In this document: piece after piece, positions 11,738-22,391 of the stretch
How the letters are laid out: each line of letters opens with the position of its first letter
Numbering within the stretch: the stretch's first letter is position 1
Source: Galeruca laticollis
Taxonomy: Eukaryota; Arthropoda; Insecta; Coleoptera; Chrysomelidae
DNA length: 64,000 nucleotides
NCBI GenBank assembly: GCA_963921935.1
Contig: OY998180.1
Location: 112,722,183-112,786,182 of the forward strand
Direction: 5' to 3'
Notes under the pieces: model-generated
Seen by the model: the letters and a program-made list of their open reading frames with translations, nothing else
Databases searched by the model: none
What the model was told of the DNA's origin: nothing
Translations under genes and position numbers: made by a program

Positions 11738-11843
11738 ATAAAAAACCAAGTAACGGAAGTGAAATTACAGAAACATATTCAGCATATTATTGAGATTTAT
11801 CACTTTCTAACTTTATAGAAATTCAGACAAGTCTATCTGATAA

Positions 11844-13985
11844 TATCTAGATATATTAGATACAGGAGCAGACATTTCTTTAATAAAAATTTCTAAAAAT
11901 TTTCCACATCATTTGATGGAAACAAGGAATAAAATAAATATTAAGGGGATAACTGAAGGATCAGCTAAATCTTTAGGTCAAATATACATAAACCTCTATA
12001 TCAATAACATAATATTAAGACACTGTTTTCACGTAGTGGAAGAAAATTTTCCAATACCAACAAATGGACTGATAGGAAGAGACTTCACGACAAAAAATAA
12101 TTGTGTATTAGATTATTCACAATCAGAATTACATATAAATTGCAAGTCTAACAATCCAGAAACCATACAAATTTTTGGTAATCCAGAATATGATACTTTA
12201 GCAATACCACCTAGATGCGAGGTATACAGGCTAATAGAGAATTTCAGGAATTTGAGAAAGGATACAATAGTAGAGCAACAAGAAATAGCACCAGGAGTAT
12301 TTGTAGCCAGATCCATAATATCAGGGAAAAACCCGTACGTTAGAATTTTAAATACAAATTATGAAAGTATTTCAGTAAAAACCAAGAATATTGAAACTTT
12401 AGATTTAGATTTATTCGATATATACACAATTAAGACTGAGAGTAGTAATAGAATGAAAGAATTAAGGAAAGCATTAAATTTAGAAGTACCGGAATATGTA
12501 CGAAACGATTTAACGAAACTGTGTGAAAGTTACGAGGATATATTCGCTTTGAAGAACGATATACTAACACACAACAACTTCTATGAACAAAAGATATCAG
12601 TAAAGGATGATACACCAATATACATAAAAAATTATCGAACACCACATTCACAATCAACAGAATTAAATAGCCAAATAGAAAAACTTATAACACAAGGAAT
12701 AATAGAACCCTCAGTATCAGAATATAATAGTCCAGTATTATTAGTACCAAAAAAATCGTCGAATCAGGATAAGGCGTGGAGACTTTGTATAGATTTTAGA
12801 CAGCTAAATAAGAAAATAGTCACAGATAAATTTCCTTTACCGCGGATAGATGCAATTTTAGATCAATTAGGGAGAGCAAAATGGTTTTCAGTTTTAGATC
12901 TTATGTCAGGTTTTCATCAAATACCTTTACAACAATCTTCTAGAAAATACACTTCGTTCAGCACCGAAAAAGGCTCATTTCAATTCACAAGACTACCTTT
13001 TGGGTTAAATATAAGTCCTAATAGTTTTTCACGAATGATGTCAATAGCATTTTCAGGCCTAACGCCGGAAAAAGCATTTCTTTATATGGACGATATAGTC
13101 GTAATAGGAATTTCAGAGAAGCATCACTTAGCCAATCTAACAAAAGTATTTCACGCATGTCGTAAATTCAATTTAAAATTAAATCCGCAAAAATGTCAAT
13201 TCTTTAGGCGAGAAGTCACATATTTAGGTCACAATTTATCAAAGGACGGTGTTTCACCAGATAAAGCAAAATACTCAGTCATTCAGAATTACCCAGTGCC
13301 AAAAAATGCCAACGAAGTCAAAAGATTTGTTCCATTTTGCAATTACTATCGAAGGTTCATTCAAAATTTTGCAGAAATATGTATTCCTTTAAATAAGTTA
13401 GCGAGGAAAAATGTAAAATTCGAGTGGTCACAAGAGTGCGAAGACGCATTTCAGGCCTTAAAAAGTGCATTAATCAACACACCAATTTTAACATATCCAG
13501 ATTTTAATAGACAATTCATATTAACTACAGACGCTTCGAATAGCGCATGTTCGGCAATTTTAAGTCAAAATTACGAAGGGATTGACTTACCCATCGCATT
13601 CGCACCACGCAGCTTCAAGAAAAGCGAGCTTAACAAACCTACCATCATAAAAGAATTATTAGCAATTCATTGGGGAATCAATCATGTTAAATGTTATTTA
13701 TATGGTTCACCACATTTCATAGTAAAAACAGATCATAAGCCACTAACGCATTTATTTGCAATGAAAGACCCGACGTCGAAACTAACGAGAATAAGAATCG
13801 ATTAGGAAGAATACGATTTTGAAATACAGTATGTAAAAGGTATAGAAAATTACGCGGACAGTATATCGAGAATATCCATTAAAGAACTTAAGGATTTATA
13901 CATAAATAATTCACATGTCTTTGCAATCACAAGAGCACAAACGCGAAAAAAAAACGTACAAACAGCAAAGGATCAAAGGAATAAA
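11844..13985 (+). pseudogene. gypsy-1 pol: protease, RT and RNase H
   Basis: One frame is open from 11844, without an ATG before the protease, which suggests expression by frameshift from gag. The aspartic protease active site is LDTGADISLIK at 11856. RT follows with IDFRQLNKKIVTDKFPLPR, LDLMSGFHQIPL, LPFGLNISPNSF and YMDD (13083-13094), then the thumb motif CQFFRREVTYLGH. RNase H begins ILTTDASNSACSAI with later IIKELLAIHWG and KTDHKPL. The frame meets a TAG at 13803-13805, inside the conserved end of RNase H, where a Leu codon is expected. Beyond it EEYDFEIQYVKGIENYADSI continues in the same frame. One stop therefore separates an otherwise open pol. Confidence 0.9.
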
Positions 13986-15405
13986 GTGGAAACAAAAGAA
14001 GTAAGAATACAAAAACCAGCAGTAGTAAAAGTTTTAAATAACCTTGAGGCACATAAATTGCCAATTTTACACTTTGAAAATAACCGTATCTCGCTTAGGA
14101 TGAGTATTCGGATCAAAAACAAATTGAAATTTAGTGAAGCCTTAAATACCGGTTTACACAACTTCGACCTAGGACGAACGTTGGAAAAGCTTGAAGAGCT
14201 ATCGGTAAGAAATGAAGTAAAAAGAATGAAAATATATACAAATGATGATATATTTAAAAAGTGCACAGTAGAAGAATTTATAGAAATAGGAAATCAAAGG
14301 TTAAAAAGTATTCAAGTATGTATATGCGACGTACCAAAAACGGTACAGCAGAAAGAAGAGATCCAAAAAATATTAGAAATATACCACAATGATCCAATGT
14401 TTGGGGGACATGTAGGAAATAATAGGTTATTAAAGAAACTAAGAGCAAATTTCAAGTGGAAAATCATGGAGAAAGACGTAAGGAAATACGTAAAAAATTG
14501 TCATAAATGTCAAGTGAATAAGGCAAAGCCCAGTCACAAAGAAAAATTTGTTATAACAGATACATCTATAAAACCGTTTGATATTATTTACATAGACACA
14601 ATAGGCCCGTTTGTAGGGAGTAACAACGGAAATCGTTATTGCATTACGATATTATGCGAATTAACTAAGTACGCAGTTATGATACCAGTTCAGAATAAAG
14701 AAGCACACACAATAGCAAAAGCAATTTTCAACAACTTTATACCAAATTACGGATTGATGAAAGAAATAAGAACAGATCAAGGGACGGAATATAAGAACGA
14801 AATAATGAAGAATTTAGCAGAACTATTGAATATAAAACATAATTTTTCAACAGCATACCACCACGAAACAATAGGCAGTTGCGAAAGATTACATCGGATA
14901 TTTAACGAATATATAAGAAATTTTATCAAAGATTCTAGCGATAATTGGTGTGAGTTTGTAAGAATGTTCGCATATTGTTATAATACAACACCAAATACGT
15001 ATCACGGATACACTCCTTTTGAGTTATTATATGAGAGTAAACCCAAATTGGCCAGAATTTTTAAACGCAAAAATTGAACCGTGCTACAATTTTGAAAAAT
15101 ATGATAATGAATTGAGATATAAATTACAATACGCTAATGAAAGGGCCAGACAGTTTTTGATAAATAATAAATTAAGTAGAGTTAATAATAGCGAAAATGT
15201 TTCTTCACCCGTAAATTTTAAAATAGGGGAATTAGTTATTCTAAAAAATGAAGCAAGAAACAAATTTGATTCACATTATCTAGGTCCGTTTAAAATAACG
15301 GGAGTCAAGGGGGTAAATTGTGAGATTACATCTTCAGAGAAAAAACAACAGACCGTTCATAAGAATCGATTGTTTGTATACAATGAGCGGAAACAATTAT
15401 TGTAA
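13986..15405 (+). pseudogene. gypsy-1 pol: integrase
   Basis: Same frame as RT up to 15077. A His/Cys zinc finger reads HNDPMFGGHVGNNRLL ... NCHKCQ. The catalytic core has D in IDTIGPF, D in RTDQGTEY and E in HHETIGSCERLHR, the D,D35E triad that joins cDNA to target DNA. Near 15040 a one-base change shifts the frame. The C-terminus resumes at about 15045 as PEFLNAKIEPCYNFEKYD and contains FKIGELVILKNEA and HYLGPFKITG, ending VHKNRLFVYNERKQLL at 15405. All key residues remain, so the main lesion is that single frameshift near the end. Confidence 0.88.
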
Positions 15406-15523
15406 ATAAGTGAAGTGTGTTGATAAACGAACAAGTAGTGTTTACTAAACGAAGACAAAACAAAAAACATTCATTAAAACAGTTTTAGATATAAGTGTTA
15501 TCGAAAAATTAAATTTTTCTCTT

Positions 15524-15537
15524 CCAAGAGGGGATGA
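15524..15537 (+). other. gypsy-1 polypurine tract
   Basis: AAGAGGGGATGA directly precedes the 3' LTR. Confidence 0.75.
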
Positions 15538-15993
15538 TGTAGTGATCCCTAAAAGACATTAAAGACAAAAGGACACTACGTTAGAAATGATAATATTCAA
15601 TATAATATTAATTATAGTATTTAAGGAGCATCGGCCGACCATACTCAATGTCATTCACCAAAGAAAGATTGTTTTTGTTATTTTATAAACAGACATGTAT
15701 AGTTTACAAATATCGAGGTCGGCTGTGCAGAAAAACACAACTATGTTTCCTATATAATGGATGTGAACGAACCAGGATGCGATTATTATTATTGTTATTA
15801 ATACTTCGAATAAGTCGTTTGATATAGTAGTGTATTTTTTATGTATTAAACTTGAACCCAGTGATTTTATAAATGTGTCGTTGTTTATTCTGTTCCCGAA
15901 CACAGGTTGCAAGGTAAGGGGTCTCTTCCATAATAATATGCCCTTATGGTAAACATCGAGTATACGAGGGACCCTTACTAAGTAACCACCACA
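15538..15993 (+). repeat. gypsy-1 3' LTR
   Basis: 456 bp, about 98% identical by eye to the 5' LTR. Followed by the CAAG target duplication. Confidence 0.93.
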
Positions 15994-15997
15994 CAAG

Positions 15998-16020
15998 TGA
16001 TGCTGGCCAATAGGAAATAT
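15998..16020 (+). repeat. BEL 5' LTR, remnant after the gypsy insertion
   Basis: TGATGCTGGCCAATAGGAAA continues the LTR after the target duplication. At 16020 it jumps into gag, losing about 500 bp of LTR, the PBS and the gag start. Confidence 0.85.
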
Positions 16021-17120
16021 AGCATAGAGGAGTTAGACCAAGAGGAAATGGATCATGGTAGCTCCTATAGCGACAGCTTCAGGTTGGAAAAAGCGCGTGC
16101 TTTAGATCTTCTCGATAAAATAACACCATCGTCCAATGGCATACATCCAGTAGATACCATACACATTGGTAACATCAAATCAGCAGTCAATTTGCCTCCT
16201 ATAACACTCAAACCTTTTGATGGAACCCCTGAAAAGTGGACCGAATTCTTTAGCCTATTCTCAGCCATGGTGGGCGATAAAGAGATTCAAGACGTTGAAA
16301 AGCTAAATTATCTGAAATCATCATTAACCTGAAAGGCAGCCAGGGCAATTGAGTCACTTGAAATCACCAACTGTAATTATAGTGTTGCTATTTCAATTTT
16401 AAAGGACAAATTTGAAAATCCACGTAGTATGGCACGTCGTCATATGGCAATTTTGAGAGAGTTTCCTCGATAAAACAAAGACACTCCCGTTGCAATAAAC
16501 GAGCTCGTTGACGTGTTCTATCAACACACGAGAGCGTTGGAGAACCTGAAGGCTCCAGTTGACTCATGGGACATCCCACTAGTCGATTTGATTTTATCCA
16601 AGGTCAGCTCGAATACGGCTTGGCATTGGGAATTAACTTTGCAAGATGATCAGTTCCCATCGTTTAAAACATTACTGAAATTTTTGGGAAGAAGGGCTAA
16701 TTGTGCAGATCCGTCTCAACACGAAGTACCTCACAACAAAGCACCAAGATATGAAAAAGATAACCAACGCAGAGAAACCCGTTCGCAAGCCCTTGTCACA
16801 CACACAAATAACCATGGTAATACATCGCATCAGCAAAGATTGACTATCTGTCCTGCATGCAATAGTTCTCATACATTGTACGTTTGTGAAAAGTTCCGTG
16901 GATGATCCGTTGGAAACCGACGAAAATTTATATCAGATGATCGTTTGTGTTTTAATTGCCTTGGGAAAGGGCATGGAGTTAAAGCATGTAAAACACAGGC
17001 CTCGTGTAAAAAGTGCAACAAACGGCATCATACCTTGTTGCACATACCAGTTGAACGGAGTACATCTGAGCCTTCTCAACACAACGAAGTATCAGAACAG
17101 AGACAGGTATCACTCGTGGT
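16000..17120 (+). pseudogene. BEL gag
   Basis: One frame with three stops (16330-16332, 16471-16473, 16903-16905). The ATG at 16000 comes from LTR sequence, so the N-terminus is a fusion created by the deletion. The capsid-like domain common to BEL gag is clear: LPPITLKPFDGTPEKWTEFF, EKLNYLKSSLT then KAARAIESL. Further on come NLKAPVDSWDIPLVDLILSK and a cysteine pair region CPACNSSHTLYVC. A CCHC knuckle follows (CFNCLGKGHGVKAC), with a second CKKCNKRHHTLLH, which bind RNA. In BEL elements gag and pol are one polyprotein and the frame indeed runs on into protease. The first stop fits a Gly to stop change. Confidence 0.85.
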
Positions 17121-18306
17121 AAATGCGCTGTCTAACGACATAATGGTCACCTCAGTGCTTGATATTCTAGACAAGGATGAAAGACCTATTCAATGCCGAG
17201 GCTTGCTTGATACCTGCTCCACCACCAATTTCATCACTCAGCGGCTTGCTGATATCTTAAGATTGAAGAAAACAACATGTAATGTACCCGTAGGAGCTTT
17301 AAATGCCATGACCACGTACTGCACCGAATTAACAACGGCTACCATCAAATCACGGATAAACGCGTACAAAAAGACGTTAACATTTTTAATCGTACCAGCT
17401 ATCTCTCACGTTATACCAGATCAACCGATCCAGCGTGAGTTGATAAAGATACCCGCTAATCTAAAATTAGCAGACCCACATTTCCATCGACCTGCACCAG
17501 TCGATATACTGTTAGGAGCTGGCACCACTCTTTCGTTATTGTCTGTAGGACAAATCAAGTTATCCGCTCCTAATCCACAAGAATTATACCTTCAAAAAAC
17601 AATGCTCGGTTGGATAATAGGCGGAGCTGCCCCTTCCAATGTGCCAGCAAAATCAAATTGTTATGTTACTACTACTCCTATAGACTTCGATCTTCAGAAA
17701 TTTTGGGAGATAGAAGAATGTCCTAGAATCAAAAAATTCTCCGAAGAAGAAGAAAAATGTGAACAGCATTTCCGGAAGCACGTAACTAGAGAATCGAGTG
17801 GGCGCTATGTAGTTGCCCTACCCTTCAACCCGCAGGCACATAACCTAGGTAAATCTTACTATTTCGCAAGAAAAAGATTTGATGGTATTGAACGTAAGTT
17901 AAACCAAACGCCTGCCCTCAAATTGTTATATGAAGAGGTTTTAGATGACTATTTAAACCAACGTCACATGTCCCCCGTTGTGGACAGTCCGACGACATTA
18001 GATGGTTATTATTTACCTCATCACGCCGTTATTAAGGACACGAGTCTGACTACTAAAGTACGTGTGGTATATGACGGCTCACTAAAGACTTCCACGGGCG
18101 TATCATTAAATGGCGTCCTGTACACCGGCCCCAATATTCAACCGGATTTATTCACAATATTGATTCGGTTTCGTGAACACCCTATCGTGATTACAGGCGA
18201 CTTAAAACAGATGTATCGACAATTCCTAGTGAGAAGTGAAGATCGTAAATTTCAACGTATCATTTGGAGGAATCAACAGAAAAGGCTGCAAATTTTCGAA
18301 TTAAAT
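17121..18306 (+). pseudogene. BEL protease and N-terminal RT
   Basis: The retropepsin-like domain starts near CRGLLDTCSTTNFITQRLAD. The expected active site is D-[ST]-G, and here Cys replaces Gly, so the protease is probably dead. The linker typical of BEL follows (DILLGAGTTLSLLSVGQIKL, MLGWIIGGAAP, KFWEIEECPRIKKFSEEE). Then come the RT fingers: YYLPHHAVIKDTSLTTKVRV, VVYDGSLKTSTGVSLNGVLY, and the first catalytic Asp region VITGDLKQMYRQFLVRSEDR. The RT breaks off at 18306 after RIIWRNQQKR. The YVDD box, thumb and RNase H are missing. Confidence 0.88.
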
Positions 18307-18374
18307 AAATTTTAATAAATATAAGAAATACAATAATAATGGAAATTACAATAGTCAAGCTAAAAGTAACGTAA
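18307..18374 (+). other. 68-bp templated insertion identical to gypsy-1 gag
   Basis: These 68 bases are identical to 11611-11678, in the same orientation. They fill the junction where the BEL RT palm and RNase H are deleted. The pattern, a deletion with filler copied from nearby DNA, is what polymerase-theta-type end joining or template switching leaves. The alternative is a jump between two RNAs during reverse transcription. Confidence 0.9.
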
Positions 18375-19897
18375 CGTACAGCTGCCCGACCCTTTGTGAC
18401 ATTAAACAGATTTTCTACTTTAGAAAGAATTACCCGTTCGTTGGCCTACTGTTTTCGTTTCGTAAGACGAACACCATCCAACAAACCCTTAACAGTTGAG
18501 GAAGTGAGCCAAGTAGACACGAGAGTAATCCGATGCGTGCAGAAGCAAACCTTTTCTAATGACATAAAGATTTTACTCTCAGCCGACTATCATAAATCCA
18601 CTGATTCTAGCTTGCTCAAGTTAAATCCTTTTCTGGACGAAGAAGGGATAATGAGGGTAGGCGGTCGCTTGATATTGTCTAACTTACCATTCGACGCTAA
18701 ACATCCGATTATATTACCTAAAAATAACCACGTGACCAATTTAGTTATAGTATATTTTCATAAAAAGCATTTGCATGCTGGAGTTCAGCAAACTTTATAT
18801 ACTCAATTTGTCTCGAATTTTGGATTATTGACGGACGTAGTCAAGTGTATAAAAATATTAAACAATGTTGTGCCTGCTTCAAGGCTAATCCTCCACCTAC
18901 CAATTACATTATGGGTAAATTGCCGAAAGCTCGTATCAATATCTCGAACCCATTTAATCAAGTTGGGATTGATAATTGTGGACCATTTCTCTTAAAGGAG
19001 AAGAAATACCGTGAACAAGCATCTGTAAAGGCTTACGTTGCTGTATTTGTTTGTCTAGGTTCAAAGGCTGTACACTTGGAAGTACTTACAGACCTCACTT
19101 CTGTAGGATTCTTGGCAGCGTTGAGACATTTCGTTTCCCGCCGCGGCTTATGTCACGACATTTACAGTGATAACGGCACGAATTACGTTGGAGCTGATCG
19201 GATCCTAAGGGAATTAATTGAAGACGTCCATACACGCCAAGCACAAGATCGAATTCAAGGATACTTGAGCGACAAGGGTATTCAGTGGCATTTTAGTCCT
19301 CCTCAAGCACCACACGTTGGGGGCTTATGGGAAGCGGCAGTAAAAAGCTTTAAAAAACATTTATACCGAGTTGCCGGACGTGATATGCTATTTACGTATG
19401 AGCAATTTAACACATTACTTATCGAAATCGAAGCAATATTAAATTCCAGACCATTAACTAGTATTTCCTCTGACCCTACCGATCCTATCGCCCTTACTCC
19501 TGGCCATTTTTTAATAGGAGACTCACTGACCAACTTGCGAAGTCGTGATGATTCCACGACTCCTAGTAACCGTCTGTCACACTGGCAGCACATCTAAAAG
19601 GCAAAGCAGCATTTCTGGACGCGATGGAGTAAGGAGTACCTGAACGAATTGACGGTTCGCACCAAATGGGAAAAGGCCGGTCCTGAAATCCACGAAGGGG
19701 CTGTGGCCTTACTACGAGAAGACAACATTCCACCCTCACAATTGGCCCTGGGAAGAATCATGAAGTGCTATCCCGGTAGTGACGGTGTGGTACGTACTGT
19801 TTTAGTGAAAACCGGGAAATCTTCAGTTGTCCGAAATGTGAAGAAGGTAGCTTTACTTCCGATTCTACCGACTAATGCTGAAGATGAACATTCATAG
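18375..19897 (+). pseudogene. BEL integrase
   Basis: Resumes before the integrase with RPFVTLNRFSTLERITRSLA, part of the linker between RNase H and integrase. The zinc-finger region includes KHLHAGVQQTLYTQF; a frameshift near 18840 separates it from CCACFKANPPPTNYIMGKLP. The catalytic core has D in VGIDNCGPFLLK, D in YSDNGTNYVGAD and E in GGLWEAAVKSFKK. The C-terminal part has ALTPGHFLIGDSL. A TAA at 19595-19597 interrupts the LSHWQHI...KAKQHFWTRWS motif where Gln is expected. The same frame then continues to the natural end at 19897. The closing domain includes EGAVALLREDNIPPSQLALG. Confidence 0.87.
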
Positions 19898-19920
19898 ACT
19901 TTATAATTGATCGCATTCTC

Positions 19921-19935
19921 CCAACGGGAGGAGTA
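19921..19935 (+). other. BEL polypurine tract
   Basis: ACGGGAGGAGTA precedes the LTR start TGTTCAAG, 23 bp after the integrase stop. Confidence 0.7.
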
Positions 19936-20110
19936 TGTTCAAGATTGTAAAATCTTGAAATTTATTCGTTTATGATATCTTTAGAATATATGAGATATTT
20001 GTATGTGTCCTTTTTTTATTGTATATATTTGAGGCGTAAATTCATTTTAGTTAATAGCTTTGTAGAAATATGTTGCAGAATTGATAAGATCTTTCTGTTG
20101 TAGTAAATTC
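19936..20110 (+). repeat. BEL 3' LTR, truncated
   Basis: Only the first 175 bp of the LTR remain. At about 20108-20110 it is joined, through a TTC shared by both sides, to a copy of the flank of the solo LTR found at 59523. Confidence 0.85.
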
Positions 20111-21221
20111 TACTGATTAGGATGTCAACACGTGCTTCTAAATGTGGGTTATCTGTTGTTCTAAATGGATTAATTGTTCAAGATTGTAAAATCTTGAAAT
20201 TTATTTGTTAAGATACATTTAAAATATGTGAGACATTTGTATGCCTCCCTTTTTTTATTGTATATATTAAAGGCGTAAATTCATTTTAGTTTATAGCTTT
20301 GTAGAAATATGTTGCAGAATTGATAAGATCTTTCTATTGTAGTAAATTCAAAGGATATTGTAATTTTATTTTCAGAATGCTTTGTAAATATCACGTTTTC
20401 CAACAATGATTGTCAATTCTTTTGTATGGGCAGATGAATGACACCTTTTTGAAAGTCGACATTGTCCTATAGTTAAGAAGTGAGAAAAAAGCACGTTTGA
20501 CCCTATTTGTATATTGGATTGTAAAAACCCCAAATTTAGTGTCAATTCTGCATGAATTTTATGGTAGAGGTTCGGAAGACATGAAAGACATTTTTGAATT
20601 ACCTTTCTAAGTAAGAAGGTTACAATTGTTATTGTAGTATTCCATAGAAACTTTACTTACTATTGGCGGCACCCATAGTTGATTCTTGTCTGGGAACCCA
20701 ACAAGTCAAGTGATGCTGGCCAATAGGAAATATTTATTTTCGGTTGGTCAACCCAATCCACGTGTAAACACGCCCCTCGCAGATTTCTACTTAACACGTC
20801 TCACAACGTGAAGAAATCAGTTTTTTCATACTCATCTAATCGATCGCAATGCTCAGCAATGAAGTTAATTTTTAACTCCTCGAAACGAGCGCAAGGCTCA
20901 ACAACAAAAGTTAGTTTTTCACTCGTCAGTTCTACACTTCTAGAAGCGAGTTTTGCATTCATCGACGCGAGTTTTACACACTCATCGAATCGAGTTCAAC
21001 GCTCAATAACAAAGTTAGTTTAAAATTCATCAAATCGAAACATAAAGTGTCTTCCGATCTGAAACCACAGAAATTCAGCGTTCACAACTCAACTTTGTAA
21101 CATTTTGTAAATTTGTACATAATAAATTATTAATTTCGACATTAACTTTGTCAAATTAAGATTATTTATTTAGTTGAATGTCCACGCCAGTTGACGAAGT
21201 TCAATTAGAAATATAATCAAA

Positions 21222-21225
<4 letters not shown>
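20108..21225 (+). repeat. Copy of the BEL solo-LTR locus with its left flank
   Basis: 67 bp of non-LTR flank (20108-20174) plus a complete 1051-bp LTR (20175-21225) correspond to 59523-60681. The left TTAAT is kept, but on the right the sequence runs straight into (TA)n without the target duplication. The LTR ends ...AAAAACA. It lacks a 41-bp unit present at about 60240 in the other copy. The unit belongs to a degenerate internal repeat with ACTCATCGA-TCGAGCGCAACGCTCA-like words. Confidence 0.88.
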
Positions 21226-21267
<42 letters not shown>

Positions 21268-21289
21268 CATATATATATATATATATATA

Positions 21290-21347
<58 letters not shown>

Positions 21348-21354
21348 CATATAT
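21226..21354. repeat. (TA)n microsatellite
   Basis: Long TA tract with a few CA/TC interruptions between the BEL LTR and the gypsy-2 LTR. Confidence 0.95.
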
Positions 21355-21417
21355 TGTAACGAGGTTCTCGTTACTGAAAGTTACCTTTTGTTACCGAGTG
21401 GATTTTCAGTTTGTTTT

Positions 21418-21835
21418 TATGTCACCGAGTATATATTTATTTTATATTATATCATCCGTTATGTATTTTGGCCTCTGTATAAAAATTACTTTGTAGTTTA
21501 TGTCAACGAGTATATATTTATTTTATATTATATATCGTCCGTTATGTATTTTGGCCTCTGTATATAAGTTACTTCATAGTTTATGTCGCCGAGTATATAT
21601 TTATTTTTTATTATATATCGTCCGTTATGTATTTTGGCCTCTGTATAAAATAATCACTTTGTAGTTTATGTCACCGAGTATATATTTATTTTATATTATA
21701 TATCGCCCGTTATTTATTTTGGCCTCTGTATGAAAAATTACTTTGTAGTTTATGTCGCCGAGTATATGCTCAAAACATTTCAGCTATAAGATTTATAACT
21801 ATTTTAAGTGTAAAAAGGACATTATTATTTACTCT
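21418..21835 (+). repeat. LTR minisatellite A, five units of 81-85 bp
   Basis: Unit starts at about 21418, 21499, 21582, 21667 and 21751. Each has TATGTC-CCGAGTATATA then CGTCCGTTATGTATTTTGGC and CTCTGTATA. The last unit is partial. Confidence 0.9.
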
Positions 21836-21969
21836 CCAGTTTCTGGGTAGAAATAGTTTTGTACATAAGAGATATAGTTATTTTAAGTTCCAATAATATT
21901 TTTATTTTACTGTCTAGTTCCCGTGGGAAAATTATTTATTGCATGTAATAGTATATTGTTTTATTAGGA

Positions 21970-22065
21970 GTAAAAGTATAACTTTTTGTGGCGAGTCTGA
22001 ATGTTTGATGGCCGAACGTAAGTGAGGCAGACAATTTCAGACGAGCCACAAAAAGTGCTTTTGCT
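21970..22065. repeat. Imperfect hairpin at the left end of the insertion
   Basis: ACTTTTTGTGGC (21981-21992) pairs with GCCACAAAAAGT (22045-22056), extended by GAGTCTGAA / TTCAGACGA. The arm ends in the same CTTTTTGT word as the hairpins at the other end. Confidence 0.8.
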
Positions 22066-22321
22066 TCGAATGAAACATGCTATTTTTTCCACAAACGGCA
22101 TCCAGACTATAGAACTAATTAATATTTAAATAAAAATTCAAAACGATTGCAACGAAGTTGATAAATTCAGAGAATAATAATTAAAAAACTGCGCACTACA
22201 TTTCCGTGGTTACTGGTTTTGTGATTGCCAAGTCAAAAACAAATTTGACAGTTCAATAATATTTTATAATGTCAGAAATATTGTAAGTGATTTAAAGCAA
22301 CAATTGGACTGTGCATTTTTG

Positions 22322-22383
22322 GTAAGTACTTGAGCATCAAAATTTCGTTTGTTGTAGTAAAGTGAACTGAAATTTTCTATTAG
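22322..22383 (+). other. Predicted 5' UTR intron
   Basis: GTAAGTACTT at 22322 and a pyrimidine-rich TTTTCTATTAG ending at 22383, nine bases before the start codon. A 62-nt GT-AG intron, the size usual for insects. Confidence 0.5.
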
Positions 22384-22391
22384 ATTATATT

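Larger units (their letters stand above)
9592..15993 (+). mobile_element. Ty3/gypsy element nested in the BEL LTR (gypsy-1)
   Basis: A full-length 6.4 kb element with LTRs of 458 and 456 bp, starting TGTAGTGATCC and ending ACCACCACA. The target duplication is CAAG (9588-9591 and 15994-15997). The empty site is visible in the BEL LTRs at about 20706 and 60122, where AAGTCAAGTGATGCTGG is uninterrupted. Order: PBS, small membrane ORF, gag, protease-RT-RNase H, integrase, polypurine tract. I count 7 substitutions and 3 small indels between the LTRs, so it is fairly young. It is nevertheless disabled by frameshifts in gag, a stop in RNase H and a frameshift at the end of integrase. No env-like frame is present. 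Confidence 0.93.
9056..20110 (+). mobile_element. BEL/Pao retrotransposon, rearranged
   Basis: The LTR starts TGTTCAAGATTG at 9056 and again at 19936 after a polypurine tract. Between them lie gag, protease, partial RT and integrase of BEL/Pao type, once the nested gypsy element (9592-15993) is set aside. The second half of the 5' LTR, the leader and the gag N-terminus are deleted (join at 16020). The RT palm and RNase H are deleted (join at 18307-18374). The 3' LTR is cut at about 20110 and fused to another copy of the LTR locus. The element cannot be functional. Confidence 0.85.

Noticed and set aside
13973..14266. Minus-strand frame opposite gypsy-1 integrase
   Set aside because: Shadow of the pol frame, which has clear integrase motifs.
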